Shown: positions 17,842-27,672 of the stretch, piece by piece
How positions within the stretch are numbered: position 1 is the stretch's first letter
Layout of the letters: each line of letters opens with the position of its first letter
Source: Martinezella dioscoreae
GTDB taxonomy: Bacteria; Pseudomonadota; Alphaproteobacteria; Rhizobiales; Rhizobiaceae
Length of the DNA stretch: 64,000 bases
Direction of reading: 5' to 3'
Assembly (NCBI RefSeq): GCF_009176305.1
Contig: NZ_BLAJ01000003.1
Location: 372,001-436,000, forward strand
Position numbers and translations under genes: made by a program
The notes under the pieces: generated by a model
What the model was told of the DNA's origin: nothing
Seen by the model: the letters and a program-made list of their open reading frames with translations, nothing else
The model's database searches: none

Positions 17842-18582
17842 ATGACTGCCATTACCCTTATTGAAGATGCCGCGACGCTCAACAGCCAGCTTGCATCGCT
17901 CGATCTTGCCGGCCGTCTGTCTCTCGTGGCCGGCCTCGGTGGCCGTGCCGTGTTCACGACGTCGCTCGGGATCGAGGATCAAGTGATCACGGCGGAGATC
18001 GGCAATCACCGCCTGCCGATCGAAGTGGCGACCCTGCAGACCGGCCGTCTCTTCCCGGAAACGCTCGTCCTGATCGACGAGACGGAAAGCCAATACGATA
18101 TCAAGATCGTCCGCTACGAGCCGGAACAGGCCGATATCGACGCCTATGCGGAAAAATACGGTCTGAACGGTTTCTATGAGAGCGTCGAAGCCAGGCATGC
18201 CTGTTGCGGCGTGCGCAAGTTGAAGCCGCTTGCGCGAGCACTTTCAGGCGCCAGCATCTGGATTACCGGCCTGCGCCGCGGCCAGTCCGCCAACCGCGCC
18301 GATACGCCCTTCGCCGAATTCGACCCCGAGCGCAACCTGGTCAAGATCAACCCGCTCGCAGACTGGGATATCGACGCGATCCGCGCCTATGTCGCCGATA
18401 ACAGCGTGCCGGTGAACCCGCTGCATGCGCGCGGCTACCCCTCAATCGGCTGCGAGCCCTGCACCCGCGCCATCAAGCCGGGCGAGCCCGAGCGGGCCGG
18501 CCGCTGGTGGTGGGAAAACGATGAGAAGCGCGAATGCGGCCTGCATGTCCACGAAGAAGGCGCTGCCGCAACAACACAATAA
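17842..18582 (+). CDS. cysH: Phosphoadenylyl/adenylyl-sulfate reductase
   Basis: 246 residues. Reduces APS (or PAPS) to sulfite in assimilatory sulfate reduction. It has the two Cys pairs CCGVRK and GCEPC that bind a [4Fe-4S] cluster in APS-type reductases, and the C-terminal ECGLH containing the catalytic Cys. The N-terminal PP-loop region includes FTTSLGIEDQVI. AGGA precedes the ATG at 17842. The cluster-binding cysteines and the lack of cysC nearby both indicate that APS is the substrate. Confidence 0.93.
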   Translation: MTAITLIEDAATLNSQLASLDLAGRLSLVAGLGGRAVFTTSLGIEDQVITAEIGNHRLPIEVATLQTGRLFPETLVLIDETESQYDIKIVRYEPEQADIDAYAEKYGLNGFYESVEARHACCGVRKLKPLARALSGASIWITGLRRGQSANRADTPFAEFDPERNLVKINPLADWDIDAIRAYVADNSVPVNPLHARGYPSIGCEPCTRAIKPGEPERAGRWWWENDEKRECGLHVHEEGAAATTQ

Positions 18583-18708
18583 TATGCCCGCCGGCTCCCG
18601 GCATCGATCCGAAGCGCGTTTCCTACGCCGCTGTTCAACCGGGAACCAACGCATCCATTCTTTCCGACCAAGTTTCGGTCGGGACATTTGAAAGTTCTGG
18701 AGTCATCA

Positions 18709-19662
18709 ATGCCCGATAGCCGTCCGGATACGGAAATCTCCCATCCGCAAAGCGTCAAGCCGCCCCTCGATCCCCATCTGAAGGCGCTCGAAAACGAAGC
18801 GATTCATATCTTCCGTGAGGTTGCGGCCGAGTTCGAGCGTCCCGTCATGCTCTATTCGATCGGCAAGGATTCGTCGGTGCTGCTGCATCTGGCGCGCAAG
18901 GCCTTTTATCCCGGCCGCGTCCCCTTCCCGCTCCTGCATGTGAACACCGGCTGGAAATTCGCCGAGATGATCACCTTCCGCGACGAGATCGTGAAGAAGT
19001 ACGATCTCGATCTCATCGAGCATATCAATCCGCGCGGCAAGGCTGAGAATATCACGCCCTTCACCTATGGCTCGGCCCGCTACACCGACATCATGAAAAC
19101 GGAAGCGCTGCGCCACGCGCTCGATGCCGGCCAGTTCGACGCCGCTTTCGGCGGTGCTCGCCGCGACGAGGAAGCCTCGCGCGCCAAGGAGCGCATCTAT
19201 TCCTTCCGCACGCCGGACCATCGCTGGGATCCGCGCAACCAGCGCCCGGAACTCTGGAACATCTATAACGGCCAGATCCGCAAGGGCGAAAGCGTTCGCG
19301 TCTTCCCGCTCTCCAACTGGACCGAAGTGGATATCTGGCGCTACATCCTGGCCGAGGAAATCCCGATCGTGCCGCTCTATTTCGCGGCCAAGCGCCCGAT
19401 CGTCGAGCGCGACGGCATGATGATCATGGCAGCAGATCCAAGGCTCGAGCTGCTGCCGGGCGAAACCAAGCGCGAGGAAGTGATCCGCTTCCGCACCCTC
19501 GGCTGCTTCCCACTGACCGGGGCCATCCGTTCCACTGCGACGACACTGGAAGACATTATTGCAGAGCTGGAAATCGCCACGGTTTCCGAACGGCAGGGCC
19601 GCGCAATCGACCGCGACCAGTCCGGCTCCATGGAAAAGAAGAAGCGTGAAGGATATTTCTGA
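18709..19662 (+). CDS. cysD: Sulfate adenylyltransferase subunit 2
   Basis: 317 residues. PP-loop ATP pyrophosphatase-fold subunit; motif [17 protein letters not shown] (about 48-64), then LHVNTGWKF and [20 protein letters not shown], all standard CysD. With CysN it makes APS from ATP and sulfate. GGAG lies upstream of ATG 18709; a TTG at 18688 is less likely. The cysN start follows the stop by one base, so the two are translationally coupled. Confidence 0.95.
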   Translation: MPDSRPDTEISHPQSVKPPLDPHLKALENEAIHIFREVAAEFERPVMLYSIGKDSSVLLHLARKAFYPGRVPFPLLHVNTGWKFAEMITFRDEIVKKYDLDLIEHINPRGKAENITPFTYGSARYTDIMKTEALRHALDAGQFDAAFGGARRDEEASRAKERIYSFRTPDHRWDPRNQRPELWNIYNGQIRKGESVRVFPLSNWTEVDIWRYILAEEIPIVPLYFAAKRPIVERDGMMIMAADPRLELLPGETKREEVIRFRTLGCFPLTGAIRSTATTLEDIIAELEIATVSERQGRAIDRDQSGSMEKKKREGYF

Positions 19663-19663
19663 G

Positions 19664-21166
19664 ATGACCGCAAACGCCAACGTCGTCACGATGCCCATTG
19701 TTGGGCCCGCTGTTGGGTCTGCCGCCGAACCGGCCAAGGCTCTCCGCGATTCGCGCCCGCTTCGCCTGATCACCTGCGGCAGCGTCGATGACGGTAAGTC
19801 CACGCTGATCGGCCGTCTCCTTTGGGATACCAAGGCAGTCAAGGAAGACCAGGCCGCCACGCTCCAGCGCGATTCCACCGGCAAGCAGAACGATCTCGGC
19901 CTACCCGATTTCGCATTGCTGCTCGACGGTCTGCAGGCCGAGCGCGAACAGGGCATCACCATCGATGTCGCCTATCGCTATTTCTCGACTGACAAGCGCT
20001 CCTTCATCGTCGCCGACACGCCCGGCCATGAGCAATACACCCGCAACATGGCAACCGGTGCCTCCACCGCCGACCTCGCCGTCCTGCTGGTCGATGCGCG
20101 CATGGGCATCCTCGAACAGACCCGCCGCCACGCCACGATCGCCTCGCTGCTCGGCATCAAGCAGTTCGTGCTCGCCGTCAACAAGATCGACCTGACGAAT
20201 TACGACCGCGCCGGTTTCGAGAAGATTTCCAACGACTTCCGCGAGTTTGCCTTGTCGCTCGGCGTCAAGCAGATCACCGCCATCCCGATGTCAGCGCTGA
20301 AGGGTGAAAACGTCGTCTATTCCGGCCAAGCCGCCATGCCGTGGTATACCGGCCCGACGCTGGTCGAAACGCTGGAACTGGCGACTGTTCGCTCGGCGCA
20401 GACGGTCGGCTTCCGCCTTTCGGTGCAGCGCGTCTCCCGCCCCGGCGAAAGCTTCCGCGGCTATCAGGGCACGGTCGCCGGCGGTTCGGTGAAGCCGGGT
20501 GACAGCGTCATGATCCTGCCCTCGGGCATGGTCGCCAATGTCTCGAAGATCGTCACCTTCGATCTCGTGCGCAATGCGGCGGTTGCGGGCGATGCCATCA
20601 CCCTCGTTCTTGACCGCCAGGTGGACGTATCGCGCGGCGACATGATCGTCGCCATCGACAGCCAGCCGCAGACGGGCCTTTCCTTCGATGCCCAGATCGT
20701 AGCACTACAGCCGGAAGGCATCGAACCCGGCAAGCGCTATTGGCTGAAGAGCGGCAGCCGCCGTCAGCGTGTGCAAGTGCAGCCGATCGCCCAGCTCGAG
20801 CTGAAGACCGGCGCCTGGGCTCCGGCGCAGGCGCTGTGGATGAACGCCATCGGCAAGGTTCGCCTGACCTTCGACGAGAGCGCCATCTTCGACCCCTACG
20901 AGCAGAACCGTTCGACCGGCTCCTTCATCCTGATCGATCCCGAAAGCAACAACACGGTCGCCGGCGGCATGATCACCGGCAAGCGCTCGGACGTTGGTGG
21001 CATCCACAAGGAAGGACAGCGTGTTCTCCTGTCGCTGCCGGCCGACCTCGCCGAGCAGATCATGGCAAGCGAACTCTTCGCGAGCCGCCGCGATGAAACG
21101 GACGTGCGCCGCGTCACCGCCGCACAAGCCGCTGAAATCTGGGCGAACGCGGCAAGCGACATTTGA
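19664..21166 (+). CDS. cysN: Sulfate adenylyltransferase GTPase subunit (no CysC domain)
   Basis: 500 residues. EF-Tu-like GTPase with G1 GSVDDGKSTLIGRL, G3 DTPGHEQYTRNMATGAS and G4 NKIDL, then two beta-barrel domains. It drives APS synthesis by CysD with GTP hydrolysis. Many rhizobial homologues (NodQ and some CysN) carry a C-terminal APS kinase domain and are about 630 residues; this one ends after the second barrel, so there is no PAPS-forming activity in this operon. Consistent with an APS-reducing CysH. Confidence 0.95.
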   Translation: MTANANVVTMPIVGPAVGSAAEPAKALRDSRPLRLITCGSVDDGKSTLIGRLLWDTKAVKEDQAATLQRDSTGKQNDLGLPDFALLLDGLQAEREQGITIDVAYRYFSTDKRSFIVADTPGHEQYTRNMATGASTADLAVLLVDARMGILEQTRRHATIASLLGIKQFVLAVNKIDLTNYDRAGFEKISNDFREFALSLGVKQITAIPMSALKGENVVYSGQAAMPWYTGPTLVETLELATVRSAQTVGFRLSVQRVSRPGESFRGYQGTVAGGSVKPGDSVMILPSGMVANVSKIVTFDLVRNAAVAGDAITLVLDRQVDVSRGDMIVAIDSQPQTGLSFDAQIVALQPEGIEPGKRYWLKSGSRRQRVQVQPIAQLELKTGAWAPAQALWMNAIGKVRLTFDESAIFDPYEQNRSTGSFILIDPESNNTVAGGMITGKRSDVGGIHKEGQRVLLSLPADLAEQIMASELFASRRDETDVRRVTAAQAAEIWANAASDI

Positions 21167-21328
21167 TCGCTCAACCTCCGGCTCACTGATCGGCGGCTCT
21201 GTCAAAAGATTTGCCGCCAGTCAGAAGCTGACTGACCCCTACGGGCGCTCGTGCCGGCAGCAAGGTTGCGCCCATGTCTGGATGAGACGCAACTCGATTA
21301 TGCGAAACAACAATTATCGGGTCGTAGC

Positions 21329-22105
21329 GTGAAAACTTTCCAATCAGGAACGGCACAAGGCGCCATAAGATTTCATGACATACCGGGACCAGAGGATGAG
21401 CCGCCGTTGCTCTTCATCCACGGTCTCGGATGCGCATCTTCGTGCGACTATCCCACGGTTGCGGCAAATCCGGCCCTGTCAGGACGGAGATTATTGCTGA
21501 TCGATTTGCCGGGGTCAGGTTTCAGCGACCACCCTGCCGATTTCGGATACGGCATTACCGATCACGCTCAAACGATCGTCGAATTTATCCGCGGCTCGAA
21601 GCTAGAGTCCGCCGATCTTTTCGGCCACAGCATGGGCGGCGCCGTCGCCATCAAGGTCGCTCATCTTCTGCGTGAGTGCGTGCGGCATCTTGTGTTGAGC
21701 GAACCCAATCTCGATTCGGGAGGCGGCTTCTTTAGCCGCAAGATTGCCGAGATGAGCGAGGCCGACTATCTGGCACATGGCCATGCTGACCTCATTCGGA
21801 CCTGCATGACGGACGGAAACGACATCTGGGGTGCATCTCTATCGATATCATCGCCCTACGCCGTTCATCGTTCCGCATCTTCCCTGGTCCTGGGCGATTC
21901 TCCGACCTGGCGCGAACAATTATATCAATTGCCCATGCCAAGGACGGTGATCTTCGGCGAAAACTCGCTGCCCGATCCGGATTGGGAAGCTCTGCCAAGA
22001 CACGGAATCGGTGTGGAAATGGTCGATCGGGCGGGGCACTCGATGGCTTGGGAAAACCCTCAAGGCTTGGCGGCTGCCATAAAACGAGGTTTGATCCTGC
22101 AATAG
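21329..22105 (+). CDS. Alpha/beta hydrolase
   Basis: About 258 residues from the GTG at 21329; a GTG at 21251 would add 26 residues and is possible. Core motifs: LLFIHGLGCASSCDYPTV (oxyanion loop), nucleophile GHSMGGAVAIKVAH (Ser of GxSxG), a likely Asp in FGENSLPDPDW, and catalytic His in DRAGHSMAWENPQG. Cytoplasmic esterase or lipase-like enzyme of unknown substrate. It lies 162 bases after cysN with no good ribosome-binding site at either start, so the 5' end is uncertain. Confidence 0.8.
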   Translation: MKTFQSGTAQGAIRFHDIPGPEDEPPLLFIHGLGCASSCDYPTVAANPALSGRRLLLIDLPGSGFSDHPADFGYGITDHAQTIVEFIRGSKLESADLFGHSMGGAVAIKVAHLLRECVRHLVLSEPNLDSGGGFFSRKIAEMSEADYLAHGHADLIRTCMTDGNDIWGASLSISSPYAVHRSASSLVLGDSPTWREQLYQLPMPRTVIFGENSLPDPDWEALPRHGIGVEMVDRAGHSMAWENPQGLAAAIKRGLILQ

Positions 22106-22199
22106 GTCTTCCCCCGATTTCTTGTCCATGAGCCGGTTCCAGCTCACTACGCCATTTTCGCTTGGAGACGCCCGTTAGGCCAGCAGCGCAGTGATGCGC

Positions 22200-22499
22200 C
22201 TAAAGGTCCGCAACGAGCGCAGCCAGCAGTGCCATACGATCTTCATCGCGCTTGTAAAAAATCCACTGTTTGATTCGCTTAGGCCGAACGAGACCGGCTT
22301 GCACCAGAATGCGCATGTGCTCGCTCAACGTTGCCTGTGAGATCTCCAGTTTCTCGGCGATGAGAAGCGCGCAGACGCCATCCTCGACCAGATCACCATC
22401 GATCTGTGGTGGGAAATGAGCCCGGGGCTCCCTCAGCCACCTGAGAATCCTGATGCGGCGTTCGTTCGCCAAAGCCTTGATGAGATCAACCTCTTGCAT
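22200..22499 (-). CDS. ArsR-family winged-helix regulator
   Basis: 99 residues. KALANERRIRILRWLREP, LLIAEKLEISQATLSEHMRILVQAGLVRPKRIKQWIFYKRDE is a complete ArsR fold. The metal-binding ELCVC-type motif is missing; only one Cys (DGVCALL) is present, so it is probably not a metal sensor. Its start is 50 bases from the divergent dehydratase gene, which is its likely target. Confidence 0.88.
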   Translation of the reverse strand: MQEVDLIKALANERRIRILRWLREPRAHFPPQIDGDLVEDGVCALLIAEKLEISQATLSEHMRILVQAGLVRPKRIKQWIFYKRDEDRMALLAALVADL

Positions 22500-22548
22500 T
22501 TCGTCAGTTTGCTAAGTAACAAAATACTTGTCAACCTCTGCCTACGAG

Positions 22549-23499
22549 ATGCCTATGCTTGCCGACACAACGATCACCCCCGAGCGCATCGCACAAACCG
22601 AAAAGCGCATCCGCCCGCATATCCGCCACACGCCGGTTCTGCGGGCGGATTTGGCGGACTTCGGCCTTGCTTCCGGCTCCGTCGATTTCAAGCTCGAGTT
22701 TCTGCAGCATTCCGGCACGTTCAAAGCACGTGGCGCCTTTTCGAGCCTGCTCGGCAGAGAGGTGCCGAAAGCCGGCGTCGTTGCCGCCTCCGGTGGCAAT
22801 CACGGCGCGGCAGTCGCCTACGCCGCCATGCGGCTGGGCATTCCGGCGACGATCTTCGTGCCGAGCGTGACGTCGCCAGCCAAGGCCGAGCGTATCCGCG
22901 GCTACGGAGCCAACCTCGTAATCGGCGGCGAGCGCTATGCCGATGCACTGGCGGCCAGCCAGCAATGGGTCGAGGAACGCGGTGCGATGGCGATCCATGC
23001 CTTTGACCAGCCGGAGACCTTGCTGGGACAAGGAACCACCGGGCTTGAGATCGAGGCTGACATTCCCGATATCGACACGCTGCTGATCGCTGTCGGCGGC
23101 GGTGGACTGATCGGCGGCATTGCCGCATGGTTCCGGGGTCGCGTCCGAGTCGTCGCTGTCGAACCAGATGGGGCGCCGACACTCTGGAAGGCCTTCGAGG
23201 CCGGTAAACCTGTCGATGCGCCGGCAGGCAGCATTGCCGCCGATTCACTTGCGCCGAAGCGTGTCGGAGACATCATGTTTCCGATTGCACAAGCCTATGT
23301 GCAGCGCCCCGTGCTCGTATCCGACGACGAAATCCGGCTGGGGCAACAGGTTTTGTGGGATCGGCTGCGGATTGTCGCCGAACCAGGCGGCGCGACGGCC
23401 TTTGCCGCACTACTTGCCGGCAAATATGTCCCCGTCCCGGACGAGCGGGTGGCTGTGCTGCTTTGTGGCGCCAACACCACCGCGGTTCGGTTTGACTGA
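22549..23499 (+). CDS. Threonine/serine dehydratase-like PLP enzyme
   Basis: 316 residues (start could also be ATG 22555). Fold-type II PLP enzyme: the PLP lysine lies in SGTFKARGAFSSL, the phosphate loop is AVGGGGLIGGIAAW, and SGGNHGAAVAYAA is the substrate/phosphate loop. It is shorter than biosynthetic IlvA and has no ACT domain, so a catabolic threonine dehydratase or serine racemase-like role is likely. It normally makes 2-oxobutyrate or pyruvate plus ammonia. Divergent from an ArsR-family gene that probably regulates it. Confidence 0.88.
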   Translation: MPMLADTTITPERIAQTEKRIRPHIRHTPVLRADLADFGLASGSVDFKLEFLQHSGTFKARGAFSSLLGREVPKAGVVAASGGNHGAAVAYAAMRLGIPATIFVPSVTSPAKAERIRGYGANLVIGGERYADALAASQQWVEERGAMAIHAFDQPETLLGQGTTGLEIEADIPDIDTLLIAVGGGGLIGGIAAWFRGRVRVVAVEPDGAPTLWKAFEAGKPVDAPAGSIAADSLAPKRVGDIMFPIAQAYVQRPVLVSDDEIRLGQQVLWDRLRIVAEPGGATAFAALLAGKYVPVPDERVAVLLCGANTTAVRFD

Positions 23500-23553
23500 G
23501 GTAATCGGCCCTTCTGGCATTCTGCCTCAAAGTGACCGTCCGGGGCCGTTAGC

Positions 23554-24612
23554 TCACTGCAAAATGTCGCCGAGCTCCGTCACCAGCCGGTCGCACTCCT
23601 CATCCGTACCGATGCTGATGCGCAGGAAGTCGCCGATACGCTCGCCGGAAAACCGTCTTACCAGAATGTTCCTGCTTCGCAGCTCTGCCGCCAGTTCCGC
23701 ACCTGGCCGGCTCGGATGTCGCGCGAACAGAAAATTGGTGGATGACGGCAGGACGTGAAAGCCCAGCTCCCCGAGCTCAACGGCCAGCCGTTCCCGGCTG
23801 GCGATGATCATGGCGCGATGGCGTTCGAACCAGTCGCGATCTTTCCAGGCCGCTACCGCACCTGCCTGCGCGAGCCGGTCGAGAGGAAAGGAATTGAAGC
23901 TGTCTTTGACCCTTTCCAAAGCGTCGATTAGCGGCCGTTGTCCGACGGCGAAACCGACACGCAAGCCGGCAAGCCCGCGCGACTTCGAGAGGGTCTGGAT
24001 TACCACGAGGTTTGGATATGTGCGGACGAGTGGAACCGCGCTCTCGCCGCCGAAATCGACATAGGCTTCGTCGATAACAACGACCTGATCGGGATGATCC
24101 CGGAGAAGGGTTTCGATATCAGCCAGAGGCAGGCCGATCCCCGTGGGTGCATTGGGATTGGGCAGAATGATTGCGCCGCAGGGCTGGCGATAATCGTCAA
24201 TGCGGACGCGCATTTCGGTATCGACCGGAATCTGCCGGAATTCGATCCCATAGAGGCGGCAATAGGTGGGGTAGAAGCTATAGGTAATATCGGGGAAAAG
24301 CAGCGGTTCCTCATGGTTCAGCAGCGCCTGGAACGTATGGGCCAAAACCTCGTCCGATCCATTGCCGACGAAGACCTCGTCCTTGTCGAGCCCGAAGCTT
24401 TCGGCAATTGCGATGCGCAGCTCCTGCGCCGTCGGATCCGGATAGAGCCGAAGCGTATCGGATGTAGCCTTAGAGATCGCCTCCAGGGCAAGCGGCGAAG
24501 GACCGTAAGGGCTCTCATTGGTATTGAGCTTGGTTATTCCGCCGGTCGTCGGCTGCTCGCCGGCGACATAGGGGGTCAAGGAATGAACAATCGGGCTCCA
24601 GAAGCGGCTCAT
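23554..24612 (-). CDS. hisC: Histidinol-phosphate aminotransferase family protein
   Basis: 352 residues. Fold-type I PLP aminotransferase with LNTNESPYGPSP, the ASFG..N-G-S-D-E motif in VFVGNGSDEVL, NPNAPTG, and the PLP lysine in QTLSKSRGLAGLRVGF. Start at 24612 (MSRFWSPIVHSLTPYVAGEQP). It converts histidinol phosphate and 2-oxoglutarate, or in paralogs an aromatic amino acid. No other his genes are present, so this could be a second copy with another substrate. Confidence 0.9.
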   Translation of the reverse strand: MSRFWSPIVHSLTPYVAGEQPTTGGITKLNTNESPYGPSPLALEAISKATSDTLRLYPDPTAQELRIAIAESFGLDKDEVFVGNGSDEVLAHTFQALLNHEEPLLFPDITYSFYPTYCRLYGIEFRQIPVDTEMRVRIDDYRQPCGAIILPNPNAPTGIGLPLADIETLLRDHPDQVVVIDEAYVDFGGESAVPLVRTYPNLVVIQTLSKSRGLAGLRVGFAVGQRPLIDALERVKDSFNSFPLDRLAQAGAVAAWKDRDWFERHRAMIIASRERLAVELGELGFHVLPSSTNFLFARHPSRPGAELAAELRSRNILVRRFSGERIGDFLRISIGTDEECDRLVTELGDILQ

Positions 24613-24784
24613 TGGGGTTTCCAAATTTTGGCGGTTGGGAACTGCGGATTGCTGCGGCAGGTCTGCATATGAAGCCAACACCGTCGCAAAATCGAACTCC
24701 CGCGACAACTGTCTCTCAGACGATTCTAGAAATTATCATTATGACCAACAGGCGGTATTAGAGCCGGCCCCCAAAGCCTCTGTC

Positions 24785-25708
24785 CTAAGCAGCAGTCGTT
24801 GCCGGCAAGACATCGCAGCTTTTCGCGAACAGCCTCTCGCTCAGAAAATCGACGAAAACGCGGACCTTGGGCGACATATGGCGGTTGGATGGCCAGAGCA
24901 GATGGAAATGGCCGGGTTCATCGATGAAATCGTCGAGAACCGTTCTGAGCTTTCCTTCCGCAAGCGTGCTGCGCACGAGGAAATCCGGCATGCAGCCGAT
25001 GCCAAGGCCGGCGACGGTCGCGCCGCGCACCGCTTCCATATTGTTGCAGGAGAAAGCCGTTCGCATTCGAAGATCCGCCTCGCTCTCGGGCATTTTCAAT
25101 GGCCAATCCTGCAGCTTGCCGCTATTCGGGAAACGAAACCTGACGGCCAGATGCTCGTTGAGATCACGCGGGCAACCGGGAATGCCGAAGCGTTCGAGAT
25201 AGCTGGGCGCGGCGCAGAGCAACATCTGAAACGGGCGCAAGGTGCGCGATATCAGCCGCGAATCCGGCAGATCGCCGCTGCGGATCGCGACATCGACCCC
25301 CTCCTCGATCATATCGACGATACGGTCGTTGAAATCGATGTCGAGCTCGACCTCGGGATATCGAGCAACGAATTCCGGCACGACGGGCAAGAGGAAGTGA
25401 TAGCTGACGATGGGAACGCTGACGCGCAACCGCCCGCGCGGAACGGCGACCGCCTGCGCAAGCGAGGCTTGCGCATCGTCGAGATCGTCAAGCACGCGCC
25501 GGCAACGCTCGTGAAAGAGCCGCCCTTCCTCGGTCAATCGAATGCTGCGCGTGGAACGCTGCAGCAACCGGACGCCAAGCTGATGCTCCAGATTGCTGAC
25601 CGCCTTGCCGACAGCGGAGGCCGAAAGGCCGAGCACGCGTCCGGCAGCGGCAAAGCTGCCGAGATCCGCGGTACGAACGAAGGCTGTCAATCCGCTTAAA
25701 CGATCCAT
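24785..25708 (-). CDS. LysR-family transcriptional regulator
   Basis: 307 residues. N-terminal LysR helix-turn-helix MDRLSGLTAFVRTADLGSFAAAGRVLGLSASAVGKAVSNLEHQLGVRLLQRSTRSIRLT, then the effector-binding domain with GRLRVSVP. GGAG lies upstream of ATG 25708. Divergent from the MFS transporter at 25888, which is the likely target. Ligand unknown. Confidence 0.92.
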   Translation of the reverse strand: MDRLSGLTAFVRTADLGSFAAAGRVLGLSASAVGKAVSNLEHQLGVRLLQRSTRSIRLTEEGRLFHERCRRVLDDLDDAQASLAQAVAVPRGRLRVSVPIVSYHFLLPVVPEFVARYPEVELDIDFNDRIVDMIEEGVDVAIRSGDLPDSRLISRTLRPFQMLLCAAPSYLERFGIPGCPRDLNEHLAVRFRFPNSGKLQDWPLKMPESEADLRMRTAFSCNNMEAVRGATVAGLGIGCMPDFLVRSTLAEGKLRTVLDDFIDEPGHFHLLWPSNRHMSPKVRVFVDFLSERLFAKSCDVLPATTAA

Positions 25709-25887
25709 GGGCGCGCTCCATTCGAGAGTTTTATTCCGGTATATATGAAAAAATAGCGCAATTATCATGTGATTGCAGCGAATATATCTTGGTGCGGTCA
25801 TTTGAAGCGCAGGCGCGGGCCTTTGGCCAACATCACTCCCAGGATTGCCTGCCGCTTCCTTCCTTGCTCAAACCCAACGGTAATCCG

Positions 25888-27450
25888 ATGACCTCTCCCC
25901 AGACAAAGGTCGCAAGTCCGACCGAGAAATTCTTCGTCCTTGTCGCCGTCTGCTGTGCTGCAGCGGCGATGCCGCTAACATTCACCGGCCCAGCCGTCGC
26001 CCTGCCGGCCATCAGCCGCATGCTCGGCGGCAGCCCGATCGCGCTCAACTGGGTCACCAACGCCTTCATGCTGACCTTCGGCAGTTGCCTGATGGCCTCG
26101 GGCGCGCTGGCTGACAGCTTTGGCCGCCGGCGCATCTTTCTGACCGGCGTCGGTTGCTTCGCGCTGTTCTCAGCCGGATTGGCGCTGGCCAACAACATCG
26201 TCTGGTTCGATATACTGAGGGCACTGCAGGGCCTCGGCGCTGCGGCCGCCTTTTCCGGTGGCATGGCCTCGCTGGCTCAGGAGTTCGACGGGGCGGCAAG
26301 GATGCGTGCCTTCAGCATCGTCGGCTCCAGCTTCGGCGTAGGTCTCGCCTTCGGGCCGATCGCCTCCGGTCTGATGATCGATGCCTTCGGCTGGCCCTCC
26401 ATCTTCATCCTCGTGGTTGCGCTGGCATTGCTCGCACTTGGCCTCGGCGCCTGTTTCCTGCGCGAATCCAAAGATCCCGATGCGGCGGGGCTAGATTGGC
26501 CGGGCGCCCTGAGCTTTACACTTGCCTTGACGCTCTTCACCTATGGCGTTCTGCGCGCGCCGGAAACCGGCTGGAGTGATCCGCTCGTCATCGCCCTGCT
26601 GGCCGGCGCCGCAGTGCTCTTTCTTGCCTTCGCTATCATCGAGCGCGTCGTGAAGCGACCCATGCTGGATCTCAGCCTGTTTCGCTATCCGCGTTTCGTC
26701 GGCGTGCAGCTTCTGGCGGCGGCACCCGCCTATGCCTTTGTCGTTTTGCTGATCCTGCTGCCCGTGCGTTTCGTCGGCATCGAAGGCATGAGCGAGATCG
26801 CCGCCGGGCGGATGATGGTCGCGCTTTCGGCGCCGCTGCTCATCCTGCCGATCGTCGCCGGGCTCCTCACCCGCTGGTTCAGCCCCGCAACGATCTGCGG
26901 CGCCGGTCTCATCATCTCGGCGACGGGCCTTTTCTGGCTTAGCCATTTTGCCGCCGGCTCGGCCCCATCCGCTCTCATCGGCCCGCTGCTGACGATCGGG
27001 GTCGGCATCAGCTTGCCCTGGGGCCTAATGGACGGGCTTGCCGTCAGCGTCGTCCCCAAGGAGCGAGCCGGAATGGCGACCGGCATCTTCAGCACCACCC
27101 GCGTCGCCGGCGAAGGGGTGGCGCTTGCCGTCGTCAGCGCCATCCTCTCCGCCTTCATTCAATCGAATCTCGGCGTATCCGCTGGCGAGCACGCCGCTAT
27201 GGCTGCCCAGCAGCTCGTAACAGGCAATCTGACCGCCGCGGCATCGACTGTGCCGGCAATCGGGCATGACACGCTTATTCTGGGTTATGGCAACGCCTTC
27301 GGCGCGCTCCTCTGGCTTCTGACTGCCATCACTGTCCTGACGGCGATCGTCGTCTTTTCCTTCCTCGGCCGTTCATCATCAACCGTTGCCGCAGACGATG
27401 AAGAGCAATTGGACGAGGATGAAGATGCGCTTCGCGTATCGAAAGCTTAA
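25888..27450 (+). CDS. MFS transporter, DHA2-like multidrug exporter
   Basis: 520 residues with about 14 hydrophobic segments. Motif-A-like loop SFGRRRIFLTGVG, and motif C in SSFGVGLAFGPIASGLMIDAFGWPSIF. The C-terminus is acidic (DDEEQLDEDEDA). Start at 25888 (MTSPQTKVASPTEKFF). Proton-coupled drug export is the usual family role; the divergent LysR regulator suggests inducible expression. Confidence 0.88.
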   Translation: MTSPQTKVASPTEKFFVLVAVCCAAAAMPLTFTGPAVALPAISRMLGGSPIALNWVTNAFMLTFGSCLMASGALADSFGRRRIFLTGVGCFALFSAGLALANNIVWFDILRALQGLGAAAAFSGGMASLAQEFDGAARMRAFSIVGSSFGVGLAFGPIASGLMIDAFGWPSIFILVVALALLALGLGACFLRESKDPDAAGLDWPGALSFTLALTLFTYGVLRAPETGWSDPLVIALLAGAAVLFLAFAIIERVVKRPMLDLSLFRYPRFVGVQLLAAAPAYAFVVLLILLPVRFVGIEGMSEIAAGRMMVALSAPLLILPIVAGLLTRWFSPATICGAGLIISATGLFWLSHFAAGSAPSALIGPLLTIGVGISLPWGLMDGLAVSVVPKERAGMATGIFSTTRVAGEGVALAVVSAILSAFIQSNLGVSAGEHAAMAAQQLVTGNLTAAASTVPAIGHDTLILGYGNAFGALLWLLTAITVLTAIVVFSFLGRSSSTVAADDEEQLDEDEDALRVSKA

Positions 27451-27461
27451 GCAGCATTGAT

Positions 27462-27490
27462 GACTGGCCGGAAAGGTAACGCGGCCAGTC
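27462..27490 (+). terminator. Hairpin after the MFS gene
   Basis: GACTGGCCG and CGGCCAGTC pair perfectly over 9 bp with an 11-base loop, 12 bases after the stop. There is no run of T, so a Rho-independent role is likely but weak. Confidence 0.5.
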
Positions 27491-27672
27491 CACTCACTGA
27501 CGGCGGCACAGCAAGAAGGCGAATCGAAGGCCAAACACGGCCGAAAACCTTACCGCGCCGCAACAGAATATTTCGAAACCACATAAAATGTGCGCGCTAG
27601 ATTCGTGCGCCAACGATCTTCGCAGCGGCGTCAGGCTGGCGTTTATATTCGCCGCTGCTATATCATATCCCC

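Noticed and set aside
21251..21328. Longer start (GTG 21251) for the alpha/beta hydrolase
   Set aside because: Adds 26 residues without homology and no better ribosome-binding site; kept only as an alternative.
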